Source of the DNA: Lachnospiraceae bacterium OF09-6 | Lineage (GTDB): Bacteria > Bacillota > Clostridia > Lachnospirales > Lachnospiraceae | DNA: 64,000 bases | NCBI GenBank assembly: GCA_003435055.1 | Contig: QUMM01000006.1 | Location: 62,001 to 126,000, forward strand | Direction: 5' to 3' | In this document: positions 25,603 to 33,231 of the stretch, in pieces | Layout: each line of letters opens with the position of its first letter | Numbering within the stretch: position 1 is the stretch's first letter | Notes under the pieces: model-generated | Seen by the model: the letters and a program-made list of their open reading frames with translations, nothing else | What the model was told of the DNA's origin: nothing | The model's database searches: none | Translations under genes and position numbers: made by a program

Positions 25603-25655
25603 TAAAAAACGAGTCGCTGGTAAACTGGATTTACGCTTACTTGCTACTCGTTCGT
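25603..25655 (-). terminator. Terminator after carD, loop like the MATE-leader hairpin
   Basis: Minus strand: AACGAGTAGC pairs with GCGACTCGTT, followed by TTTTATT. The loop contains GCGTAAATCCAGTTTA, differing from the 25515 hairpin by two transitions. It ends the CarD transcript about 100 bases after its stop. Confidence 0.6.
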
Positions 25656-25755
25656 TGTCATTATATTTCCTGTTTTTCAAAAAGTCAAACAAAATTTACC
25701 ACTGCTCCGCCAACAGGAAAGCAGCAAATTTTCTAAACTTTTTTCTGTATCGTCA

Positions 25756-26277
25756 TTACTCGTCCAATCTGCTTTGATTAATGTAATCAACAATCATTTT
25801 ACAAATTTCCTGTTTTGGTTTTCCAAGTGCTACTCCCAGTTCCATATATAAGAGATTTTCTGCTATCTGAAAATATTTTGCATCCGTAGCAGTCCACTTT
25901 TTTCCCTGTGCAATTCTTTTTTGTTTCCGCTGATAAATCATTTTTATAATAGCAACTAATGCTTCAGGATCATTCGCTTTTACTGCCACTTTATAATTCT
26001 GCTCTCTCATTTTTTCATTGTTTATCCATGCTGTCGGAATATCCGGAATTCGTTTAATCAAATTCCATGCTTCTTCTTTTGTCAGACACAATCTCAGTCT
26101 TGAATCTGAGTTTGAAACAGGAACATATATTTTTCCTTTTTCATCTTCTACCGGCTTCATCAGATAATACAATTTATTACTATTTTCATCCTGCAGATTC
26201 AAATATAAAATATTCTCTATTTTACAAATACCTGTAACTGGCTTACTAACAAAATCTCCTATTTCATATTCATGCAT
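25756..26277 (-). CDS. CarD-family transcriptional regulator
   Basis: A 173-residue protein. The N-terminal 65 residues form the RNA-polymerase-interaction Tudor-like domain (EIGDFVSKPVTGICKIENIL, KLYYLMKPVEDEKGKIYVPV). The C-terminal helical domain carries the promoter-contacting region (YQRKQKRIAQGKKWTATDAK). CarD/CdnL proteins bind the polymerase beta subunit and stabilise open complexes. The start (MHEYEIGDF) has AGGAGGA upstream. It shares its first codons and promoter with the small gene at 26403, so the two may be co-regulated. Confidence 0.88.
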   Translation of the reverse strand: MHEYEIGDFVSKPVTGICKIENILYLNLQDENSNKLYYLMKPVEDEKGKIYVPVSNSDSRLRLCLTKEEAWNLIKRIPDIPTAWINNEKMREQNYKVAVKANDPEALVAIIKMIYQRKQKRIAQGKKWTATDAKYFQIAENLLYMELGVALGKPKQEICKMIVDYINQSRLDE

Positions 26278-26319
26278 ATACGATTCCTCCTGAAATTCAA
26301 GAATGCCTCGGCACTTTTA

Positions 26320-26348
26320 ATTATAAAATCATTCCATTTTAATTTCAA
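26320..26348 (-). promoter_or_regulatory. Promoter of carD-like gene
   Basis: Minus strand TTGAAA (complement of 26343-26348), 17 bases, TATAAT (complement of 26320-26325). It is a near-duplicate of the promoter at 26665-26693. Confidence 0.75.
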
Positions 26349-26402
26349 AAGGGGTTTTCACTAAAAATACTTCTTCTGTTTTTAGTTATTATTACCATGC
26401 AG

Positions 26403-26624
26403 TTATTCTGTAAATGTATAACGTACAAAAGAACCGTTATTATCTCCTGTTACTATTACTATATCACCACTTTCATTGCGCGTAATTTCCAGAACCGGAT
26501 ATCTTCCATTTTCTTTTACATATGCTTCCGGACTGGATGCTTCTGCCTCAATCAAAGTTTTATTACTGTGTTTTTCTCCTCCACACGGATTTATTTCTTC
26601 TATAAAGATTTCATATTCATGCAT
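26403..26624 (-). CDS. Small hypothetical protein sharing 5' region with carD
   Basis: A 73-residue acidic protein (MHEYEIFIEEINPCGGEKHS, then EAEASSPEAYVKENG and a beta-rich tail). It starts with the same MHEYEI codons, ribosome binding site and promoter as the CarD gene, so its upstream region is a duplication. The fold looks like a small alpha/beta stress-type domain; no family recognised. A degenerate paralogue lies at 26964-27130. Confidence 0.55.
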   Translation of the reverse strand: MHEYEIFIEEINPCGGEKHSNKTLIEAEASSPEAYVKENGRYPVLEITRNESGDIVIVTGDNNGSFVRYTFTE

Positions 26625-26664
26625 ATCTGGTTCCTCCTGAGTTTCATTTTATAGATTCATTTTT

Positions 26665-26693
26665 ATTATAAAATCAGTTGATTTTTATTTCAA
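26665..26693 (-). promoter_or_regulatory. Promoter of the 73-residue gene
   Basis: Minus strand TTGAAA (complement of 26688-26693), 17 bases, TATAAT (complement of 26665-26670), followed by AGGAGGA at the gene start. Same layout as 26320-26348. Confidence 0.75.
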
Positions 26694-26741
26694 AAGCAGT
26701 TTTTACCAAAATACACTTTCTACTTTTAGACATTATTACTA

Positions 26742-26868
26742 TTATGCATTTCTCTTATCCTCTTCGAATGCATTGGCAGTCATTGCAATGATTGGAATAT
26801 TAGCCTTTTCTTTATCAGCGAACTGACGGATCAGTTTTGTTGCCTGATATCCATCCATATTCCCAGGG
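26742..26868 (-). pseudogene. Response-regulator receiver domain fragment
   Basis: An open stretch without a start reads DPGNMDGYQATKLIRQFADK then EKANIPIIAMTANAFEEDKR and stops at 26742. This is the beta3-beta4 part of a REC domain, as found at the C-terminus of hybrid histidine kinases (PIIAMTANAF motif). Only about 42 residues survive. Confidence 0.75.
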
Positions 26869-26963
26869 TCACAAATATAGATGCACATAATATGGCTAAC
26901 TTTTTTCCGCTATTGTACATATTCTTTTCTCCAAAACTCTGTTTTCACCAGGCATTGTGGTCT

Positions 26964-27130
26964 TTATGATGTTCTTGCCACCTGATCAAAATCAACTAGT
27001 ATTACATCATAAAAAAACACTGTCAAACAGACAGTGCACATCATTGCCTTTATTATACTCCCACATTCTACTGCACACAAGAAAAATCTTCCCTTCTCTT
27101 TTACATAATCTTTCGGACTGACTGCTTCTG
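26964..27130 (-). pseudogene. Degenerate paralogue of the 73-residue gene
   Basis: The frame EAVSPKDYVKEKGRF aligns with EASSPEAYVKENGRY of the 26403 gene, then diverges (cysteine-rich, low sense) and stops at 26964. It lacks a start. A terminator hairpin (27008-27037) lies inside it. Confidence 0.5.
27008..27037 (-). terminator. Rho-independent terminator
   Basis: Minus strand: CACTGTC, loop TGTTT, GACAGTG, then TTTTTTT. A perfect 7-bp stem. Apart from the REC fragment, the degenerate paralogue and this hairpin, I see nothing else in 26745-27157. Confidence 0.8.
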
Positions 27131-27157
27131 TTTTTAGTCATTATTACCTTAATAAAG

Positions 27158-27224
27158 AAAAAAGCACCGGCATAAACCAAATGTCATTCTTATCCAAACG
27201 ACACTGGCATAAGCTGGCGCTTTT
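27158..27224 (-). terminator. Terminator after the 4Fe-4S membrane protein
   Basis: Minus strand: AAAAGCGCCAGC pairs imperfectly with GCCGGTGCTTTTTT around an inner stem TGTC/GACA. It starts 18 bases after the stop at 27242. Confidence 0.65.
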
Positions 27225-27241
27225 ACTATACTTTTTTATTA

Positions 27242-28105
27242 TCACTGCTTTCGTAATCCGCAACTGATTGCCTGTACCGGGCATGCCTGTCTGCAGCGTC
27301 CGCAACGAATACATTCTAAGCTGTTCGCATCTTCCACCGGATTCACTTCCATCTGACAGACTTTTGCGCATTTTCCACAATGAACGCATTTTTCCATATC
27401 TACATGATAACGATAAACGGATACCTTATTGAAAATGGAGTAAAATGCCCCCAGTGGACAAATGTATCTGCAAAATGGTCGATATATGATCACAGACAAC
27501 ACAATTGTCACAATCAGAATTGCATTTTTCCATATATACAGCCATCCGATTGCACCACGCATAGCCTTATTCAGCAACACCAGTGGCAGTCCCCCTTCCA
27601 GTGTTCCGGCCGGACAGATCAGCTTACAGAAATATGGTGCTCCCTGTCCCATGATATCGGTCACAAACATTGGCAGGATGATGACAAATACCAGAAAAAT
27701 CACATACTTCAGCTTTCTCAGTACTTTATCCCCACGAAACGTCCGAATCTTTTTCGGAAACGGGATCTTATTCAACAGATCCTGAATCAGTCCAAATGGA
27801 CACAGGAAACCACAAACCAGTCTTCCAAGCAGTGCTCCCACAAAAATCAGAAATCCCACTACATAATAAGCAAATTTAAAGTTCCAGCTTCCAATAACTG
27901 CCTGAAGCGATCCAATGGGACAGGCACCCGTCGCACCTGGACAGGAATAGCAGTTCAGACCAGGTACACATACATTTTTCATTTTTCCCGTATATATTTT
28001 CCCGGTTACAAAACCAGATACATGCGAGTTCGTCAACGCCGCCCATACCGTCTGAACCGTATGGCGCGGCCAGTTTTTTATCTTTGTGTTTTTATCCAAT
28101 TCCAA
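27242..28105 (-). CDS. 4Fe-4S membrane ferredoxin (NapH/YccM-like)
   Basis: A 287-residue membrane protein with four or five helices and cytoplasmic cysteine motifs CGFLCPFG and CRYICPLG (the NapH/NosR signature). A C-terminal two-cluster ferredoxin follows: CVHCGKCAKVCQ and CIRCGRCRQACP. An N-terminal CYSCPGATGACP motif may bind another centre. Such proteins carry electrons across the membrane. Together with the CXXC peptide and the TlpA-like protein encoded upstream, it likely feeds reducing power to an extracellular thiol pathway. It overlaps the CXXC gene by 14 bases. Confidence 0.85.
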   Translation of the reverse strand: MELDKNTKIKNWPRHTVQTVWAALTNSHVSGFVTGKIYTGKMKNVCVPGLNCYSCPGATGACPIGSLQAVIGSWNFKFAYYVVGFLIFVGALLGRLVCGFLCPFGLIQDLLNKIPFPKKIRTFRGDKVLRKLKYVIFLVFVIILPMFVTDIMGQGAPYFCKLICPAGTLEGGLPLVLLNKAMRGAIGWLYIWKNAILIVTIVLSVIIYRPFCRYICPLGAFYSIFNKVSVYRYHVDMEKCVHCGKCAKVCQMEVNPVEDANSLECIRCGRCRQACPVQAISCGLRKQ

Positions 28106-28241
28106 TACACTCCATGCAAATATTTACAGCTTTTGTCAGAACCACCATCACTTCTCCACGGTATATTCCAAATGCCATCATCAGGACGCCCACCGCTGCC
28201 AGTGCAAGTCCGGCTCCTCTTGATTGTGTCAGTTTTTTCAT
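28092..28241 (-). CDS. CD1871A-family CXXC-motif peptide
   Basis: A 49-residue peptide: MKKLTQSRGAGLALAAVGVL, a single membrane helix, then VLTKAVNICMECIGIG with the C-terminal CxxC. This matches the CD1871A-type family found between redoxin and NapH-like genes in clostridia. The CMEC pair probably relays electrons between the membrane ferredoxin and the extracytoplasmic thioredoxin. It overlaps the next gene by 14 bases. Confidence 0.85.
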   Translation of the reverse strand: MKKLTQSRGAGLALAAVGVLMMAFGIYRGEVMVVLTKAVNICMECIGIG

Positions 28242-28269
28242 AGATACTCCTGTTCCTCTGCTGTGGCAG

Positions 28270-29484
28270 TTACTGATTGGTCTGCAGTTCTTTCAGCTGT
28301 TCTTCTACCGCAGCTTTCCACCCTTCCAGATCATTACTTCCCATAATCGGATCACTTACAATATTGCCATTCTTATCCACAAAGAAAGATTCCGGGAAAG
28401 ACTGTAAGCCCTGAATACGTCCGTTCAGCTTTCCTGCATCCGGGATCAGCAGCGGATAGGTCACACCTGTCTTTTCCTGCAATACTTTTGCCTTTTCCAG
28501 CACAGCTTCGTCCGTATTTCCTTCTTCATCGACAGCATCAATGATCATTCCGACTACTCCAACCCCCTGATCTTTCATATCCTGATACAGCTGCTCCAGT
28601 TCCGGCATTTCATTGACACATGGGGAACACCAGGTCGTAAATGCATTCACAAGAGTCAGATCATAGTCACTGAATACGGATTCTGTATACGTATTTCCAT
28701 TAATATCGGCAGTCTCAAACGTGCCTACATTTTCTGCATCCAGATTAGCGCCTTCTACAGGCAGGTCGAACGCCGATTGCTGACTGTTAAACGGAGTCAT
28801 ATCTGTAAGCGTAGTCTTGATCTGTTCTATCTCATCTGTCAGATCCTTGTCTGCATCTTTATTGGTACTGAGATAATATTTGAACTTTCCGTCTGCACTG
28901 GTCCCCAGCTCTTTGTGTTCTGTACAGCCGGTGATTTCATCCAGCTTATCTGTCACATCCGTACTATACACGCCCAGTGTGCCAACACGTTCTATACTGG
29001 CCAGCCACTCATCATATCCAGTTCCCAGCAGATTCACATCTTCCTCTTTCTGTTCATCTGTCAACTTATTCCAATGCAGAAAAGCATACTCCAGACCGCT
29101 CATATCCTCTGTCCACTCTTCTGCTGTCATCATAAGTACATCCGAACTATCCATCTGCTCTTTCAAAGTATCCGGAAGGGTAAAGTTCAGCCCCATATAA
29201 GGGAATTCATATTCATCCTGTACCTGGAATCCCATTTCACTGGCCTTTGCTGTTTTGCTGACTGGTGTCCCATCTTCTGCAAATACTGCAGTATCTGAAT
29301 CCCCGGCCGGCACCATAGTAACTCCCGCTTCATCCGGATCAACAGTTAAGCCTTCCGTACTTTCTTCTGTTGTATTTTCTGTTGTATTTTCTGTTGTATC
29401 TTCTGCCACAGCTGTCACAGCCATTCCATTTACCGTCAATACTCCTGCTGCCAGTAATACCATCCATCTTTTTTTGTTTTTCAT
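28270..29484 (-). CDS. Extracytoplasmic TlpA/ResA-like thioredoxin-domain protein
   Basis: A 404-residue exported protein with a signal peptide (MKNKKRWMVLLAAGVLTVNG...AVA) and a Thr/Glu-rich linker. The central region of about 150 residues has no clear family. The C-terminal redoxin domain carries the active site TTWCSPCVNEMPEL and the cis-proline region LQSFPESFFVDKNG. The start at 29484 has GGAGC 7 bases upstream. It should reduce or isomerise extracellular thiols with electrons from the 4Fe-4S protein via the CXXC peptide. It is the first gene of the three-gene operon. Confidence 0.82.
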   Translation of the reverse strand: MKNKKRWMVLLAAGVLTVNGMAVTAVAEDTTENTTENTTEESTEGLTVDPDEAGVTMVPAGDSDTAVFAEDGTPVSKTAKASEMGFQVQDEYEFPYMGLNFTLPDTLKEQMDSSDVLMMTAEEWTEDMSGLEYAFLHWNKLTDEQKEEDVNLLGTGYDEWLASIERVGTLGVYSTDVTDKLDEITGCTEHKELGTSADGKFKYYLSTNKDADKDLTDEIEQIKTTLTDMTPFNSQQSAFDLPVEGANLDAENVGTFETADINGNTYTESVFSDYDLTLVNAFTTWCSPCVNEMPELEQLYQDMKDQGVGVVGMIIDAVDEEGNTDEAVLEKAKVLQEKTGVTYPLLIPDAGKLNGRIQGLQSFPESFFVDKNGNIVSDPIMGSNDLEGWKAAVEEQLKELQTNQ

Positions 29485-29646
29485 ATGTCTGCTCCTTTTC
29501 TTTTTCATGCCTTATCCCATGGTTTGAAACAGGCTCTGTTTTGGTCTGTGGGTATTATAACATTCTTTCGCCTGAAAAGGTGTGAATATTTGATGAATTC
29601 ACAGAAAAATCACTTTTTCATTCCACTGTAATGTACCGATAACTGC

Positions 29647-29662
29647 TGGCACTCTATGGGCA
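29647..29662 (+). promoter_or_regulatory. Weak sigma-54-like element before rpoN
   Basis: TGGCAC, 5 bases, GGGCA keeps the GG-N10-GC spacing of -24/-12 promoters but has GGGCA where TTGCA is preferred. A TACAAT hexamer at 29670 could instead be a sigma-A -10 box. It lies 58 bases upstream of the rpoN ATG. Tentative. Confidence 0.3.
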
Positions 29663-29719
29663 GAAGTGTTACAATACTATAAGAACAGACAACATGTTTT
29701 TTCTACAGGAGCATTGATT

Positions 29720-31039
29720 ATGAATATGGAATTACGTCCATCTCTGAAGCAGACAATCACTCACCAGATGATTCAGTCTTCTGAGATTTTACAGATGAAT
29801 AATATGGAACTAGAAGTATATCTGCAGAATCTGGCACTGGAGAATCCTCTGCTGGATTTTGAAGAGCCACCGGAAGAAGATATACGGAAAAAAGAATGGC
29901 TGAATGCACTGGATGAACAGAACCGGGTCTATGAAAAGCAGGAACGGCAGGAGGCATCTGATCCCTGGAATCTGGATACAGCCATGACAGAAACACTGGA
30001 AGAATCTCTGCTTCTTCAGGTCAACGGGCTGGATCTCCCAGATGAAAAGGTTCGTATTTTGCATTTTCTGATTCAGAGTCTGGAGGACAATGGCTATCTG
30101 TCCACTCCATTAGAAGAGATTGCCAGCGTCTGCCACTGTTCTCTTACGGAAGCAGCGGAAGCGCTTGCCCTTTTGCAGACTCTGGAACCGGATGGCGTTG
30201 GTGCCAGGACATTAGGAGAATGTCTGTCCATTCAGTTGAAAAAAATTGCCCCAGATCAGGCACTGGCTCTGCGGATTGTTCAGGACTATCTTGATCTGCT
30301 GGGGAAGAATCAGATCCCGGCTATGGCCCGTGCCCTGCATCGGCCACAAAAAGAGGTACTGGAAGCCTGCAGTCTGATCCGCTCTCTGAATCCCAAGCCA
30401 GGCTCTTCCTTTGGTGACCGTCATTATATGCCATACATCCGTCCGGAGCTGGTCATTATCCGATTTGACGGTTACTTTGATATTCTGCTAAATGATTCTT
30501 CTATCCCTGCGCTTCGCATGAATTCCTATTATCTGGAGCTGTTAAAAGAGGGGAAAACGGAAGAGACTGCCCAGTATCTGAGGAAAAAGAAAGAAGAACT
30601 GGAACAGATTCAGTCTAGTATCCGCCAGCGGTCCAGTACTTTGCTTTCTCTTGGGAAGCTGATCGTAGAGCATCAGCAGGATTTCTTTTTACATGGTCCA
30701 GGTCATCTGCACACGTTTCTTCAGACTACTGCCGCATCCATACTGGGAGTTCATGAATCTGTCATCAGCCGTGCTGCCCGTGACAAATATCTGCAGTGTC
30801 AGTATGGAATATTTCCCCTTTCTTACTTTTTTGTACAGGGAATGGATCAGAAAGATGAAGTGAAAAATAAGATCCGTGATTTTATTGAAAAAGAAGATAA
30901 ATCTCACCCATACTCAGATCAGAAGATCTCTGATCTGCTGGCCGCAGAGGGAACGAATGTCTCCAAACGTCTGGTTACCAGGTATCGTACTGCCATGCAA
31001 ATTCCTGCCATGAGCGGACGCAGATTTTACGAGAAATAA
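29720..31039 (+). CDS. rpoN: RNA polymerase sigma-54 factor
   Basis: A 439-residue sigma-54. Region I is at the N-terminus (LRPSLKQTITHQMIQSSEIL, then QNLALENPLLDFE), followed by an acidic linker, the core-binding domain and the C-terminal helix-turn-helix. The RpoN box is VSKRLVTRYR near the end. AGGAG 8 bases before 29720 selects this start over an upstream in-frame ATG. It directs polymerase to -24/-12 promoters activated by AAA+ enhancer-binding proteins; one such activator and its target promoter lie 6-8 kb away. Confidence 0.93.
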   Translation: MNMELRPSLKQTITHQMIQSSEILQMNNMELEVYLQNLALENPLLDFEEPPEEDIRKKEWLNALDEQNRVYEKQERQEASDPWNLDTAMTETLEESLLLQVNGLDLPDEKVRILHFLIQSLEDNGYLSTPLEEIASVCHCSLTEAAEALALLQTLEPDGVGARTLGECLSIQLKKIAPDQALALRIVQDYLDLLGKNQIPAMARALHRPQKEVLEACSLIRSLNPKPGSSFGDRHYMPYIRPELVIIRFDGYFDILLNDSSIPALRMNSYYLELLKEGKTEETAQYLRKKKEELEQIQSSIRQRSSTLLSLGKLIVEHQQDFFLHGPGHLHTFLQTTAASILGVHESVISRAARDKYLQCQYGIFPLSYFFVQGMDQKDEVKNKIRDFIEKEDKSHPYSDQKISDLLAAEGTNVSKRLVTRYRTAMQIPAMSGRRFYEK

Positions 31040-31082
31040 CACGGAACAGATTATTACACTATCTGAATATGATCCGACAGCT

Positions 31083-31128
31083 AAAAAAGCCGGTTCCGAT
31101 GATTTTTATCACCGGAACTGGCTTTTTC
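31083..31128. terminator. Bidirectional terminator between rpoN and ridA
   Basis: AAAAAGCCGGTTCCG pairs with CCGGAACTGGCTTTTT around a 13-base loop. A-tract and T-tract flanks make it work in both directions for the convergent genes. Confidence 0.85.
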
Positions 31129-31166
31129 TGAGAGTGTAGATATAAAAACTGTCAGATAATTGCTTT

Positions 31167-31544
31167 TTATACGTAAGCGATGCATTCTACTTCTACCAGT
31201 CCGCCCAGTGGAAGCTTTGCTACCTGTACACAGGAACGTGCAGGATATTCTTCACCAAAGTATGATTTGTAGATTTCATTTACTTTTGCAAAATCATTCA
31301 TGTCTGCCAGGAAGATGGTGGTCTTTACAATCTTGCTGTAATCACTTCCTGCTTCTTTTAAGATTGCTCCCATGTTTTTCATAGAGCAGTGTGCCTGTGC
31401 TTCTACGCCTTCCGGCATTTTTCCAACAGCAGGGTCAATTCCCAGCTGTCCGGAACAATATACCATCCCGTTTACTTTTACTGCCTGTACATATGGTCCA
31501 ACTGCTCCCGGAGCATTGGTTGTTGCGATAATCTCTTTTGCCAT
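31167..31544 (-). CDS. ridA: RidA-family enamine/imine deaminase
   Basis: A 125-residue RidA protein: NAPGAVGPYVQAVKVNGMVY, CSGQLGID, and the C-terminal signature EEYPARSCVQVAKLPLGGLV then EVECIA with the conserved arginine. RidA hydrolyses reactive 2-aminoacrylate/enamine intermediates released by PLP lyases. Its presence downstream of diaminopropionate ammonia-lyase, which makes such intermediates, fits well. The ATG overlaps the stop of the D-aminoacylase gene, so it is coupled to it. Confidence 0.93.
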   Translation of the reverse strand: MAKEIIATTNAPGAVGPYVQAVKVNGMVYCSGQLGIDPAVGKMPEGVEAQAHCSMKNMGAILKEAGSDYSKIVKTTIFLADMNDFAKVNEIYKSYFGEEYPARSCVQVAKLPLGGLVEVECIAYV

Positions 31545-33147
31545 TATTTTACTACCTCTTTTCCTTTCTTTTTCAGAACAGATCCGTTTCTTACACCGGT
31601 ATGTTCTCCGTGCTTCACTGCCAGTTCGCCATTTACCATAACATATTCAATTCCTTCCGGATACTGAATCGGATCGGTAAAGGTTCCTTTGTCAATGACA
31701 GTATCTGGGTTGAAAATACAGATATCTGCGTATGCGCCTTCACGGATTTCTCCACGATCTGTCATGTTAAATGCTGTTGCCGGTTTCTTTGTCATTTTAT
31801 ATACTGCTTCTTCCAGTGTCAGAGCTTTGTCTTCACGCACATATTTTCCCAGGATTCTTGGGAATGCACCATATACACGAGGATGTGGTTTTCCACCAAG
31901 CAGACCATCTGTGCAGGCATTCATCTCAGGACGTTTCATGAAGAGCTGTACATGTTCTTCTGTTCCGTAGAAGTCTACCATTCCAACTGCATTTTCTTCT
32001 TCATAAAGAAGATCAAAGGTTGCTTCATATGGATCTTTTCCGCGAAGTTCTCCCAGCTGTGTCAGGCTTAAACCTACTGCATCCTGGTTCTTCTCTGTCT
32101 TTACACTGGTTACGAAAATCTTATCCAGACCTGCAAACTCTACGAAGTTATCCCATCCTGGAATTCCATGTTCAATATCGTAAACCATTTTTTTGCGAAG
32201 TTCTTTGTCAGCCAGACGTTCCAGAACTTTATCTGTTCCGCCATCGTGTACCCAAGGAGGAAGAATTACGCCAAGCATGGTGCTTCCTGCCACGTATGGA
32301 TACTGGTCAAATGATACATCAATACCTTCTTTTTCGGCTGCTTCCAGAAGACGTACCACATCATCAATCTTATCCCAGTTTTTCTTACCACATACCTTGA
32401 AATGTGAATAATGAATCTTTACACCAGATTCTCTTCCGATTTTAATAACTTCTTCCATGGAGTCCAGAATAGTATCTGCTTCACTTCTCTGATGGATTAC
32501 AAATCTTCCGTCATATTCTGCTACCACTTTACACATTTCAATAATTTCTTTAGACTCAGAATATGCACAAGGCATGTAGATCAGACCGGTAGATAAACCG
32601 ATTGCTCCTGCTTCCATTTCACGTCTGGTAATCTGGCGCATCTTTTCCAGTTCTTCTTCATTTGGAAGACGGTTTTCCAGTCCCATTGCCTCCATACGAA
32701 TATTTCCGTGCGGAACCAGATAGCATTCGTTTAATCCTGGTTTTACATGCTCCAGCATCTTCAGATATCCTTCTGTCGTCTGATAGTTCCAGTCGATCTC
32801 ATCGCTGTCTCCATCCAGTCCGGCCAGATTCTTTCTCCATGGACTGATATACTGTGGTGGGAGTGGTGCCATAGAGATACCGTCCTGTCCCAATACTTCT
32901 GTTGTGATACCCTGCATGATCTTAGGTCTTACTTCCGGATCTACCAGAATCTGAAGATCACTGTGGCTGTGTGTATCGATGAATCCAGGAGCTACTACCA
33001 GCCTGTTGCATCAATCACTTCCATATCTTCTGTTGTATCAATATCACCAATCTTTACGATCTTATCATTTTCCACCAATACATCGGCTGCATAAGCTGGT
33101 TTTTTTGTTCCGTCTACTACTCTGCCGCCTTTGATTAATTTTTTCAT
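31544..33147 (-). pseudogene. N-acyl-D-amino-acid deacylase, single-base frameshift
   Basis: The start at 33147 gives MKKLIKGGRVVDGTKKPAYA...VIDATG, then hits TGG TAG at about 33001. One missing C in GGC(C)TG would restore LVVAPGFIDTHSHSDLQ, containing the HxH metal site, and continue into the 457-codon open frame from 32917 (MQGITTEVLGQDG, HYSHFKVCG, GKPHPRVYGAFPR, KMTKKPATAFNM). The rest is a full amidohydrolase-family D-aminoacylase/deacetylase that would release D-amino acids. Either a recent mutation or a base-calling error; if real, the part made from internal ATGs lacks the metal-binding histidines. Confidence 0.85.
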
Positions 33148-33186
33148 TTGTTTCACCCATTCCTTTCTGACAAACCTTCTATTCAG

Positions 33187-33220
33187 CTGTCTGCAGATCC
33201 TATTTCTGATCCGCAGACAG
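33187..33220 (-). promoter_or_regulatory. Intercistronic hairpin after the symporter gene
   Basis: CTGTCTGCaGATC pairs with GATCcGCAGACAG around an 8-base loop, without a T-tract. It probably sets mRNA stability between the symporter and the deacylase. Confidence 0.55.
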
Positions 33221-33231
33221 TCAGGTACTGT

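Noticed and set aside
25490..25680. Guanidine-type riboswitch before the MATE gene
   Set aside because: The ACGR loops of guanidine-II and the ykkC core are absent; the tandem hairpins have a different conserved loop, so I report them as an unnamed motif.
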